This document shows positions 28,023 to 36,249 of a stretch of 64,000 bases of DNA, piece after piece. The notes under the pieces were generated by a model. That model saw only the letters and a program-made list of their open reading frames with translations, had not been told where the DNA came from and searched no databases. This stretch comes from WLMZ01 sp963732585. Its GTDB lineage: Bacteria; Actinomycetota; Acidimicrobiia; Acidimicrobiales; Ilumatobacteraceae. Position 1 is the stretch's first letter. Every line of letters starts with the position of its first letter. The DNA lies in NCBI GenBank assembly GCA_963732585.1, contig CAVSZY010000003.1:496001-560000 (forward strand), written 5' to 3'. The translations under genes and the position numbers were made by a program.

Positions 28023-29018
28023 CTACCGAGTGGTCGGTCGGTCGTCAAGTCGTAGCGCTTGCGAGCGGGCGATGCGAAACCCGAGGTTGCCCGCGGTCGA
28101 ATCCTCCGGCTGTCCACTGCGTGCCCCGAGGCGGTAGCGTGTGCAGTAGCTGGCGTGGCAGAGGTAGGAGCCACCTTTGACGACGAAGGCGTCGGTCTCG
28201 ATGGAGGGGCCTCGAGCCTCGCTCGTCCACGCGTCGGCACACCATTCCCAGACGTTGCCGACGACGTTGAAGAGGCCGAAGTCATTGGGCTCATAGGCGG
28301 TGACCGGGGCGGTGCCGCTGAACCCATCATCCCCACGATCACTGGCCGGGAAGTGACCCTGAAAGACGTTGGCCCAGTGGCGACCGTCCATTTCCAGTTC
28401 GTCTCCCCACGGAAATCTGGTGCCGTCGCGACCGCCACGCGCCGCCCGTTCCCACTCGGACTCGGTCGGCAGCCTGCTGTTTGACCAGCGGCAAAAGGCC
28501 ATCGCATCGCGTCGAGAAACGTGGACGACGGGATGATCGACGATGTCGAGCACGTTCGAACCGGGCCCGCGCGGCGATCTCCACGAGGCACCGGCGACGG
28601 CTAGCCACCAGGGCACGCTCGCCGCCGGCTGCGCTAGACGGCGTTGCGCTTCGCTGAGATGGCCGTGGAAAACGAACGACCATCCGCTCGATTCAGCGGT
28701 GGTAACCCAGCCGGTTGCCGCGACGAATCGCGCAAAATCGGCGTTCGACACCGCCGTTGCGCTGACCGCAAAGGCGGCGACATCGACGAGGCGCTGTGGA
28801 GTTTCGCCGTCACCGACGATCGCCTCGGACTCGCTGCTGCCCATCAAAAATCGCCCGGCGGGAATGCTGATCATCTCCACAGGCGGTGCCGTTGTGGGGC
28901 TGAGGGCCGCTTGCGTCGCGTTGGCCTCGAGCGCGTCGTCAGCCCGCTCCACGCCCTTGCGGGCGGACACTGGCACGCAACAAGCAGCAGGTGGCGAATC
29001 CATCGGTCTTGGCCTCAT
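28023..29018 (-). CDS. Formylglycine-generating enzyme (sulfatase-activating, SUMF1 family)
   Basis: 331 aa from ATG 29018; ATG 29003 (326 aa) is also possible. The FGE-sulfatase domain spans ~45-320. It carries the paired active-site cysteines Cys287 and Cys292 in GGSYLCHASYC, followed by RYRLGARS and NLGFR, and GNVWEWC at 254-260. The CHxSYCxRYR block separates true FGE from related DUF323 proteins such as EgtB. FGE uses copper and oxygen to turn the Cys of CxPxR into formylglycine. The CxPxR sulfatase in the same operon is the obvious client. No signal peptide. Its start lies only 34 bases behind the tRNA-Leu 3' end. Confidence 0.9.
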   Translation of the reverse strand: MRPRPMDSPPAACCVPVSARKGVERADDALEANATQAALSPTTAPPVEMISIPAGRFLMGSSESEAIVGDGETPQRLVDVAAFAVSATAVSNADFARFVAATGWVTTAESSGWSFVFHGHLSEAQRRLAQPAASVPWWLAVAGASWRSPRGPGSNVLDIVDHPVVHVSRRDAMAFCRWSNSRLPTESEWERAARGGRDGTRFPWGDELEMDGRHWANVFQGHFPASDRGDDGFSGTAPVTAYEPNDFGLFNVVGNVWEWCADAWTSEARGPSIETDAFVVKGGSYLCHASYCTRYRLGARSGQPEDSTAGNLGFRIARSQALRLDDRPTTR

Positions 29019-29052
29019 TCCTCGAATGGGTCACATGCGCTGTTGGCAAGGG

Positions 29053-29134
29053 TGCGGGCGGAGGGACTCGAACCCTCACATCTTTCGATACAGGATCCTA
29101 AGTCCTGCGCGTCTGCCAGTTCCGCCACGCCCGC
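29053..29134 (-). tRNA. tRNA-Leu (anticodon TAG)
   Basis: 82 nt on the minus strand with a class II variable arm. Acceptor GCGGGCG/CGCCCGC, anticodon stem CAGGA/TCCTG around loop CTTAGGA (anticodon TAG, reads CUA), variable arm of ~12 bases, T-arm GAGGG TTCGAGT CCCTC, discriminator A, no encoded CCA. The eight-gene sulfatase operon begins directly downstream on the same strand. Confidence 0.95.
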
Positions 29135-29140
29135 GTGGCC

Positions 29141-29168
29141 CGTATAGGGTGCCGGAAAATCGCCCCAA
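29141..29168 (-). promoter_or_regulatory. Candidate promoter for tRNA-Leu and possibly the FGE operon
   Basis: On the minus strand TTGGGG (29168-29163) and TATACG (29146-29141) are spaced by 16 bases, with the tRNA 5' end six bases further on. The -10 matches the consensus at four of six positions; the -35 is weak. It lies in the 46-base gap after the HerA-like gene. Confidence 0.4.
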
Positions 29169-29180
29169 GGGCAATTCCTT

Positions 29181-31595
29181 TTACGGAACTGGGATCCACA
29201 CCAGGTTCAGCTGTGTCACCTTGACGTCGGTGCGCTCGAGGGTCACCGCGTGGGTGATGATCTCCTTGGAGACTGCGTTCCAGCGGGCGTCGATGTCGAG
29301 CACTTCCTGGCTCAGGTCACTCTCGACCTGCTCCAACTGCTCGTGCAATAGCGCCAGCTTGTTCTCGGCGGCATCGGTGCGATCACCGGCGGCGGCGGTG
29401 CGTGAACGGCGCCCGGCAGCCGAGCCAGCCTTGCCGAGAATCGAGCCGAGCAACCCGCCACGCGACTTGCGGCCGCCGAACAACCCGCCAAGGATCGAAC
29501 CAGCAGTCGACAGCACTTCTTCGCTGCGACGCCCCTTTTGCTCGGTCTCTAAGAGGTCCAGGCGATCCTCGGCGGCTTGAATCTGCGCCTGTAGCTTCGC
29601 GGCCTTGTCCTGGTATTTATCTTTCAGCGCCGCAGTCTCGGCGTCGGCTTGGGCGTCGGCGGCTTGGTAGCAGCGCAGCGAGAACGTTTCGGTGCTCTCC
29701 CCGGGTCGTGAGACGAGCTTCAAGGTGCGGTTGGCCTGCAGGTCGACGGTTTGGCTGCGAACGAGGTGATCGATCAGGTCGCGCTCGATGCGGCTGAAGA
29801 ATGTCTTGTCCTTGATGAGAGCATCGCTCAAGCGGTACACCGCGCCGGCTGGGGCCTCGGTGCGCAGGTCGCGATCGTCGTAGTCGACACCGAGCGCCTT
29901 GGTGACGTCGGTTTGCTCGGTCAGAGGAAAGAGCACCGCCTCATATTCCTCGTCGTGGACCAGGTCGGCCTTGTCGTCGTCGTAGCGCAGCGCCACTCGG
30001 GCGGCGATGCCCGCCTCGAAGCGAACGCCGCGAGAGTCGCCACCGATGCCCGCCAGCCACGGCGCGGCGACGTCTGCCCAACGCACGCCGATGCCCCCGG
30101 CGACCTCAGGCATCACCACCGACTCGTCGCTGGCAACATTCGGTCCGACCGGGCTGGAAGCGTCGGCAACGGTTGCCGCGGCGGTGCTCGGCGCCGACGA
30201 GGCCACCGGCTGGGCCGCCTTCTGCGAGGCCATCAATGCAGAGATCTGATCGCGGGTCAACGGGCCACGCAGGTAGCTCATAGCCCACCGGGTGGTGAAC
30301 ACCTCGGGTTGGTCTTTGCCTGCCCGCCGAAGGACGAACTCGCGCTTGGCCAGCCCACTGATCGTCGCCCCGATGGCGTTGATATCGACGCCGCCCGCTG
30401 CAGCACTCATCCCGTCCAGCAAACGAGCTTTGTCCTGGTCGGTCTGCAGCCGACCGATCATCCAGGTGCCGGCATTGGACAGCGCCTTGTAGTCGACATC
30501 GACCGGGTTTTGTGTGGACAGTACGACACCGACGCCAAAGGCGCGGGCCTGCTTCATCAACAACATGATCGGCTTTTTCGTCGGCGGCATCGCTGTCGGT
30601 GGCAGATACCCGGCCACCTCATCCATATAGAGCATCGCTCGCAAGTCTGTGGTTCCGCTTTGGCGGCGCATCCAGGTGACCAGCTTGGAGAGCACCAGCG
30701 TGGTCACGAACTGGCGTTCTTGATCGCTGAGATGCGCGGTGTACACGATGGCGCAGCGCGGTTTGCCTTCCGGCGTGCGCAGCATAGAAGCGATGTCGAG
30801 CGGCGGACCGGTCATCCAGGCGCCAAACGACGGTGAGGCGAGCAAACCGTTGAGGCGGATGGCGAACTCCATCCGTTCCTTGGGCGGGAAGAACGAATCC
30901 AACTCGAAGACCCCGAGTTTGCGGATCGGCGGACTCTGCACCATGCCCACCAGCGTCGCCAGATCGAGGCTACGGCCAGCAGCCCACTCGTTCTGAATCA
31001 GATTGGAAAGCAGGATGTGTTCACGGCTGGACAGCGGGTCGGCCTCGATCCCCACCATGCTCAACAACCCGGAAACGAACCCTTCGATCTCGTCGCCGAC
31101 GACTTCGAAATCGCTCATATCGCCGGGGGCCTGCAACGAACCGATGATGTTCACGCCAACGCCAGCGCTGGATCCCGGCGTATAGATCGTGAACTCGACA
31201 CCGTTGCGCATCGCTGCGATGTGTGCGCCGCCGAGGCCCCATCCGGCCAGGCCGTCCGTCCAGGTCTTGGCCTGTGCGGCGGCAAAATCGGGCACTGACA
31301 AACCAGCCTTTTGCGCATCTCCTTCGTTGATCCACGGCTGGAAATCGGTCGGTGCCAGGTTCGGAAAGGTCAAACACAGGTTGGTCAGATCGCCCTTCGG
31401 GTCGATCAGCAGGGTCGGCACCCCGGCCTGTAACGCGTCTTCGATGAGCACCACGCCGAGGCCTGTCTTGCCGCTGCCTGTCATGCCGACGATGACGGCG
31501 TGGGTCGTCAGGTCGGCGGAGGACACCGCCGTGTTGTTGCCGGTGCGCTCGTGCTTGGAAGGATCGATCTGACCGCCGATGAGAAAATCTGCCAT
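29181..31595 (-). CDS. HerA-like (DUF853-type) ATPase
   Basis: 804 aa. Walker A GMTGSGKT (residues 37-44), Walker B AMLYMDEVAGYLPP, a VVLSTQNPVDVDYKAL sensor-like motif, and RLQTDQDKARLLDG typical of the DUF853/HerA group. Residues ~640-700 and ~740-775 form coiled coil with a Gly-rich insert between (GGLFGGRKSRGGLLGS). HerA-like ATPases are hexameric DNA translocases or helicases; in archaea they pair with NurA, absent here. Role in this organism unknown. It follows the SufR-like gene by 51 bases on the same strand, perhaps one transcript. Confidence 0.85.
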   Translation of the reverse strand: MADFLIGGQIDPSKHERTGNNTAVSSADLTTHAVIVGMTGSGKTGLGVVLIEDALQAGVPTLLIDPKGDLTNLCLTFPNLAPTDFQPWINEGDAQKAGLSVPDFAAAQAKTWTDGLAGWGLGGAHIAAMRNGVEFTIYTPGSSAGVGVNIIGSLQAPGDMSDFEVVGDEIEGFVSGLLSMVGIEADPLSSREHILLSNLIQNEWAAGRSLDLATLVGMVQSPPIRKLGVFELDSFFPPKERMEFAIRLNGLLASPSFGAWMTGPPLDIASMLRTPEGKPRCAIVYTAHLSDQERQFVTTLVLSKLVTWMRRQSGTTDLRAMLYMDEVAGYLPPTAMPPTKKPIMLLMKQARAFGVGVVLSTQNPVDVDYKALSNAGTWMIGRLQTDQDKARLLDGMSAAAGGVDINAIGATISGLAKREFVLRRAGKDQPEVFTTRWAMSYLRGPLTRDQISALMASQKAAQPVASSAPSTAAATVADASSPVGPNVASDESVVMPEVAGGIGVRWADVAAPWLAGIGGDSRGVRFEAGIAARVALRYDDDKADLVHDEEYEAVLFPLTEQTDVTKALGVDYDDRDLRTEAPAGAVYRLSDALIKDKTFFSRIERDLIDHLVRSQTVDLQANRTLKLVSRPGESTETFSLRCYQAADAQADAETAALKDKYQDKAAKLQAQIQAAEDRLDLLETEQKGRRSEEVLSTAGSILGGLFGGRKSRGGLLGSILGKAGSAAGRRSRTAAAGDRTDAAENKLALLHEQLEQVESDLSQEVLDIDARWNAVSKEIITHAVTLERTDVKVTQLNLVWIPVP

Positions 31596-31646
31596 TCGGT
31601 CAGATTAGGGGCTGCGTTCGTGGAAACGAAGCAGCGCCGCGACGAG

Positions 31647-32282
31647 CTAACTCGTGCGGTCGACGATGCGATAGGAGCAACGGCTCCCGGCGCTGAGCAG
31701 GTGCTGCTCGCGCTGTACGGAAACATCTGGGCCGAGCACCGAACGGAAGACGTCGAGTTCACTTTGGCACAGGTTGTTGCAGGCTGCCGCTGCTCCACTG
31801 ATCGGGCAATGGTGTTCGATCAGCAGCAGATCGCCGTTGTCGGCGACGACCTCGGCCAGGTAACCCTCGGCGCTGCGCAGATCCGCCAATGCCGAGACCT
31901 TGCTGCGCAGCGATCCGTCGCCGACCCGCTGGCGATAGTTATCGATTTGGCGCTCGGCGCGGTGATCGATCACCTTGACCAGCGCCTCGTCGCCGAGCAC
32001 ATCGCGCAGCGAGGAGATCAACTCGACGGTCAGATCGCCGTGGCGGTCGGCGAACAGTTCTCTCGTCGCTCCAGTCAGCCGCCAGTGCAGGGCCGGTCGA
32101 CCTCGGCCGCTGGAGGGTTGCTCGAAGCGGGAGACCAACCCAGCTTCTTCCAACGACTCGAGGTGTTGGCGCACCGCTGTGGTGGTGGTCTGAAACTCGT
32201 CCGCGAGGGTGGCGACAGTCGAGGAGTCGACCATCTTCAATGCCTCGATGATGCGCCGCTTGGCGTCGGAGAGTTCAGCCAT
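31647..32282 (-). CDS. SufR-like iron-sulfur helix-turn-helix regulator
   Basis: 211 aa. N-terminal winged helix (SSTVATLADEFQTTTTAVRQHLESLEEAGLV). The C-terminal cysteines Cys159, Cys172 and Cys202, with an extra Cys168, follow the SufR spacing C-x12-C-x29-C (EHHCPI, NLCQSE, SRCSYRI). SufR binds a [4Fe-4S] cluster and represses suf genes in cyanobacteria and mycobacteria. No suf genes are visible here; it is divergent from two PLP-enzyme genes instead. Whether it senses iron-sulfur status in this role is inference. Confidence 0.8.
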   Translation of the reverse strand: MAELSDAKRRIIEALKMVDSSTVATLADEFQTTTTAVRQHLESLEEAGLVSRFEQPSSGRGRPALHWRLTGATRELFADRHGDLTVELISSLRDVLGDEALVKVIDHRAERQIDNYRQRVGDGSLRSKVSALADLRSAEGYLAEVVADNGDLLLIEHHCPISGAAAACNNLCQSELDVFRSVLGPDVSVQREQHLLSAGSRCSYRIVDRTS

Positions 32283-32333
32283 GGGGCCAGGTTACCCGTA
32301 TAAATAAGCGATCACTTTGTTAAAGAACAGTGC

Positions 32334-32356
32334 GTCAACTGGGGGCATCGTTTGAC
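32334..32356. promoter_or_regulatory. Inverted repeat in the SufR-like/PLP-enzyme divergent gap
   Basis: GTCAA (32334-32338) and TTGAC (32352-32356) are perfect inverted arms separated by 13 bases, 13 bases before the GTG of the first PLP enzyme. The 86-base divergent gap is locally A/T-rich (TATAAATAAG). It is a candidate operator for the SufR-like protein; no consensus was available to compare. Confidence 0.3.
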
Positions 32357-32368
32357 AGAATGTAAAAC

Positions 32369-33901
32369 GTGAGCAGCAATCCACAACCGCCCGTCGCCAT
32401 CCAACAGGCACTGACCGACCAATTTGGTCTCGCCGACGTCATCATCGACGCAGGCCGCTTGGCCAACAGCGTCAAACGCTTCCGCGAACAGGGCATCACT
32501 CTGCCGACCTTCGGTCAACTCGCCGACCCGTCGACCATCGATCCGGGCCGCGCTGGCGGTGCCGACCATAACGGGCCGGATGCCCGCAACCTGTGGCGCA
32601 ACCATTGGTACAACGGTTTCGATACCCGCCCCGTCGCGGTGCCCGACTACGTCGTGCTGCCCAAGGCCTTGACGGGGGTCGACAGCCCGATCATCGTTGC
32701 CTTCGGCGACCGTTTCCCGATGATCACCGCCCACAAGGTGCTTGCGGCCTACGCCTGTTTGGCACCGCGCATCGTCGCTGGTCAGTTCGATCCGACCCTC
32801 CATCGGGCGATCTGGCCGAGCACGGGTAACTATGCCCGCGGTGGCATCGCCATCAGCCGCATCATGGCCAGCCGCGGCGTGGCCATTCTGCCTGCGGGCA
32901 TGAGCCAGGAGCGCTTCGACTGGCTCGACCGCTGGTGCGCCAACCCCGCAGAAGATGTAATTCGCACCGTCGGCACGGAAAGCAACGTCAAAGAGATCTA
33001 CGACGCCTGCAACGAGTTGGCCAAAGACCCGGGCAACTTCGTGCTCAACCAGTTCTGCGAGTTCGGCAATCACCTCGGCCATTACGAGGTCACCGGCAGG
33101 GCCCTTGGCCACGTCTTCGAGCATGCTGCCGCGGCGATGGGGCGTCCCGGCTTGCGCCTCGCGGCGTTCACCAGCGCCACCGGAAGCGCCGGCACGATCG
33201 CTGCTGGCGACCGGTTGAAGGACATCTACGGCACCAAGATCGTCGCCGTCGAGGCGCTGGAATGCCCGACGATGCTGGAGAACGGCTTCGGCGAGCACAA
33301 CATCCAAGGCATTGGCGACAAGCACATTCCGTTGATCCACAACGTGATGAACACCGATGTCGTCGTCGCCGTCTCCGACCGAGCGACCGATGAACTCGAC
33401 CTGCTGTTCAACTCGGCCGCCGGCAAGCGATTGCTCGCCGGTCGCGGCGTCGACGATGCGCTGGTCGTCGCTTTGGAACATTTCGGTTTCTCCTCGACAT
33501 GCAACGTGTTGGCGGCGATCAAGACCGCCAAACTGCTCGATCTCGGCCCCGACGACGCCATCGTCACGATCGCCACCGACGGCGGTGCGATGTACCCGAG
33601 CGAACGGGCCAAGACGCTGCAACGCCGTTTCGGCGGCTCGTTCGACACGGCCGACGCTGCCGCAGTATTCGGCGAGCACTTGGCCTGTGTGACCACCGAC
33701 TCGACCTTGGAATGCACCCAGCAAGATCGCAACCGCATTTTCAACCTCGGCTATTACACCTGGGTGGAACAGCAGGGCACTCCGTTCGAGCTCTTCGAGG
33801 CCCGGCGCTCGCAGTCGTTCTGGCGTGACCTGCGTCGCTTCGTCGGCGTCTGGGACACGATGATCGATGAATTCAACGCCCGTGTCAGCTCCCCAAGCTG
33901 A
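32369..33901 (+). CDS. PLP-dependent fold-type II enzyme, cysteine-synthase-like
   Basis: 510 aa from GTG 32369. Features of fold-type II PLP enzymes: a candidate Schiff-base Lys123 (MITAHKVLAAY), STGNYARGG resembling the asparagine loop, TSATGSAGTIAAGDRLKD resembling a phosphate-binding glycine loop, and ATDGGAMYPSE near the end. It is much longer than CysK (~310 aa), with N- and C-terminal additions. The reaction is unknown; beta-elimination or replacement on a cysteine- or serine-type substrate is the family norm. It overlaps the next PLP gene by up to 35 bases. Confidence 0.72.
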   Translation: MSSNPQPPVAIQQALTDQFGLADVIIDAGRLANSVKRFREQGITLPTFGQLADPSTIDPGRAGGADHNGPDARNLWRNHWYNGFDTRPVAVPDYVVLPKALTGVDSPIIVAFGDRFPMITAHKVLAAYACLAPRIVAGQFDPTLHRAIWPSTGNYARGGIAISRIMASRGVAILPAGMSQERFDWLDRWCANPAEDVIRTVGTESNVKEIYDACNELAKDPGNFVLNQFCEFGNHLGHYEVTGRALGHVFEHAAAAMGRPGLRLAAFTSATGSAGTIAAGDRLKDIYGTKIVAVEALECPTMLENGFGEHNIQGIGDKHIPLIHNVMNTDVVVAVSDRATDELDLLFNSAAGKRLLAGRGVDDALVVALEHFGFSSTCNVLAAIKTAKLLDLGPDDAIVTIATDGGAMYPSERAKTLQRRFGGSFDTADAAAVFGEHLACVTTDSTLECTQQDRNRIFNLGYYTWVEQQGTPFELFEARRSQSFWRDLRRFVGVWDTMIDEFNARVSSPS

Positions 33902-35186
33902 AGCGCCGCTCGGCTGGCGCTGCCTGGTGTGCGCGGCAACGGTCGAATTCGACGCCCCGTTGCAGTTCCGCTGCCCGGCAGCAACCGCCGCTGATGGGCA
34001 TCACCTGCTCGAAGTGGTGGCGCCTGCAGACCCATACCCGCAGGCCGACCCTTTGGCCGACCCGGCGGGCAATCCCTTCACGACGATGCGCCACCGCTAT
34101 GCGTGGGACGCTTTTGGCGCCGCCCATGGGCTCGGCGATGGCCAGCGCCACGACCTCGCCACCAGGCTCAACGACGCCTTGCTAGCTACCGGGGTTGGCT
34201 TCGCGAGCATCCCGATGCAACGCAACGACCTGCTGTCCGAGGCGCTCGGGTTCAGTGAGCGCGGCGGGGTGTGGATCAAGGACGAGACCGGACAAGTGGG
34301 GGGCAGCCACAAGTCGCGGCACCTGATGAGCACGATGTTGGCGCTGTTGGTCGCCGAGGCCAGCGCCAGCGCACCATGGGGCCGGAATCGCCCGCCGCTG
34401 GCCATCGCCTCCTGCGGCAACGCCGCGATCGCTGCGGCGACCATCGCTCGCGCCGCGCAGTGGGCGCTGCACGTCTTCGTGCCATCGAGCGCCTCCGGCG
34501 TCGTCGTCGACACCCTCGTTGCCCTCGGGGCATCGATCACCACCTGTGAACGGCGCGACGACGAACCGATCGGCGATCCGTGCATGCTGCGGGCGCGGGC
34601 CGCAATCACCGATGGGCTGATCCCGTTCACCGTTCAGGGTCCGGACAATGCCTGGTCCGCTGACGGGGCGCGCAGCCTCGGCTGGGAGATTGCGCCGCTG
34701 CACCTTGACCGCATGTATGTGCAAGTCGGAGGGGGAGCGTTAGGCCGAGCGATCTGCGACGGGCTGCGATCCGCCGGCTCGCCCACCGCAGTCTTTGCGG
34801 TACAGACGCAAGGGTGCGCGCCCTTCGCCGCAGCCTGGGAACGAGCACTGGCCGGGCCCGCCGGCTTGGCGACCGCTGGGCAACGGTGGGAGCAATGCAT
34901 GGTGCCGTGGCCGTCGCCGTCTTCATTGGCCGACGGCATCCTCGACGACGAAACCTACGACTGGCTCGGCCTCGCTCTGGGCATCAGCGAGCTCGGCGGC
35001 TCGCCGGTCGTCGCCGCTGAGTTCGACGTCGTGCGGGCCTATGAGCTGGCCCACAGCCACACGGCGATCGATGCCAGCGCAACGGGAACAGCGGGGCTGG
35101 CCGGACTGTTGGCGGCTCGTCACACGATCGGTGACGACGAGCGCGTGGGCGTGGTGTTCAGCGGTATCCGCCGCGCAGAGCGCTAG
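33867..35186 (+). CDS. PLP-dependent fold-type II enzyme, threonine-synthase-like
   Basis: 439 aa from ATG 33867 (GTG 33882 is an alternative with less overlap). An N-terminal zinc-ribbon-like stretch has Cys19, Cys22 and Cys36. PLP Lys149 lies in DETGQVGGSHKSRHLM, then ASCGNAAIAAATIARAA (threonine-synthase SxGN loop) and a QVGGGALGRA phosphate loop. The last ~90 residues are a helical lid. It resembles ThrC, but tandem coupling to a cysteine-synthase-like partner argues for a specialised beta-elimination or replacement step. It is probably not the housekeeping threonine synthase. Confidence 0.75.
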   Translation: MNSTPVSAPQAEAPLGWRCLVCAATVEFDAPLQFRCPAATAADGHHLLEVVAPADPYPQADPLADPAGNPFTTMRHRYAWDAFGAAHGLGDGQRHDLATRLNDALLATGVGFASIPMQRNDLLSEALGFSERGGVWIKDETGQVGGSHKSRHLMSTMLALLVAEASASAPWGRNRPPLAIASCGNAAIAAATIARAAQWALHVFVPSSASGVVVDTLVALGASITTCERRDDEPIGDPCMLRARAAITDGLIPFTVQGPDNAWSADGARSLGWEIAPLHLDRMYVQVGGGALGRAICDGLRSAGSPTAVFAVQTQGCAPFAAAWERALAGPAGLATAGQRWEQCMVPWPSPSSLADGILDDETYDWLGLALGISELGGSPVVAAEFDVVRAYELAHSHTAIDASATGTAGLAGLLAARHTIGDDERVGVVFSGIRRAER

Positions 35187-35196
35187 CCTCGACACC

Positions 35197-35790
35197 ATGT
35201 CGCCGAACATCTCGCCCAACGCCCTCGACGCCGGTTTCGATCCTCGTAGCGACGTCTTCAACCGCCTGTTGCGCAACCGCGTGATCCTGCTCGGCACCGA
35301 CGTCAACGACGACATTGCCAACCAGTTGTGCGCTCAATTGCTCTATCTCGAAGGCGAAGATGCCAACGCCGACATCTGGTTGTACATCAACAGCCCCGGC
35401 GGTTCGGTCACCGCTGGCATGGCCATTTACGACACGATGCAGTTCGTCTCCTGCGATGTGGCCACCGTCTGCATGGGCATGGCTGCCAGCATGGGGCAGT
35501 TCCTGCTCTCCGCCGGCGCTGCGGGCAAGCGCTTCACCCTGCCGAACGCCCGTGTGATGATGCACCAGCCGCTCGCCGGCCTGCGTGGCCAGGCCACCGA
35601 CATCGCCATCCAGGCCGAGCAACTGGTCTACACCAAGCGGCGCATGGCTGAGTTGATCGCCCATCACACAGGCCAAGACGTGTCCAAGATTCAGGCCGAT
35701 AGCGAGCGCGACCGTTGGTTCACCGCCGAGCAGGCCAAGGAATACGGCCTCGTAGACAACGTGATCTTCAAGCGCGGCGAGATCCGTTGA
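35197..35790 (+). CDS. clpP: ATP-dependent Clp protease proteolytic subunit
   Basis: 197 aa. Catalytic Ser98 (GMAASMGQ), His123 (MMHQPLAG) and Asp172 (SERDRWF) are all present, and the INSPGGSVTAG handle region is standard. It assembles as a tetradecamer with a Clp ATPase. It is a single copy here with no clpX or clpC next door; actinobacteria often have two clpP genes elsewhere. It lies ten bases after the PLP gene. Confidence 0.95.
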   Translation: MSPNISPNALDAGFDPRSDVFNRLLRNRVILLGTDVNDDIANQLCAQLLYLEGEDANADIWLYINSPGGSVTAGMAIYDTMQFVSCDVATVCMGMAASMGQFLLSAGAAGKRFTLPNARVMMHQPLAGLRGQATDIAIQAEQLVYTKRRMAELIAHHTGQDVSKIQADSERDRWFTAEQAKEYGLVDNVIFKRGEIR

Positions 35791-35871
35791 CGATCGAGTC
35801 GTTACGGGGCTGAGGTTGTTGTCGTCGTTTCGGCGGCGGGCACCTGGGGCACCGCGCCAACCGGGCCAAGT

Positions 35872-36249
35872 TCAACGGCGCAATTCGTTCGCGCCCAGAT
35901 TGACCACCGCGATCGCCGCCTGCTCGGACTCATATGCCGTGTTGGCGACGTTTTGGACCGATGCCGGATCGGCCGGATTGACCGTGTCGGCGGTCTTCAG
36001 ATTGACCACCAATTGCGACCAGTCGGCCTCGACATCGAGCGGGGCGACCTCACCGATCTTGGAGTAGAGCTGGATCAACGAGGCGATCTCGGCAACGCTC
36101 GTAGGCAACGTTCGAATCGCCGCCGCATGCGCAGCCAGCTCGCCGCAGAACCGTTCTGAGCTGCGCACTGGCGGCTTGCCGCAGCTGACGACGGCGACGC
36201 ACAGCGCTGCGGGCAGGCAGCAGCCAACAACGAACCTCGACATACGCAT
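35872..36249 (-). CDS. Small putative lipoprotein, hypothetical
   Basis: About 125 aa from ATG 36249 (ATG 36243 also possible). Signal with lipobox VVSCG, then a helical mature domain beginning ERFCGEL and containing YSKIGEVAPLDVEADW, a pattern I have seen in small actinobacterial lipoproteins of unknown role. Similar in size and layout to the lipoprotein at 18159-18536. It is convergent with clpP. Confidence 0.6.
   Translation of the reverse strand: MRMSRFVVGCCLPAALCVAVVSCGKPPVRSSERFCGELAAHAAAIRTLPTSVAEIASLIQLYSKIGEVAPLDVEADWSQLVVNLKTADTVNPADPASVQNVANTAYESEQAAIAVVNLGANELRR

Noticed and set aside
15987..29134. Genomic island bounded by tRNA-Arg and tRNA-Leu
   Set aside because: No integrase, direct repeats or base-composition change were seen by eye over the interval, and it includes ordinary genes; only the operon behind tRNA-Leu remains suspicious.
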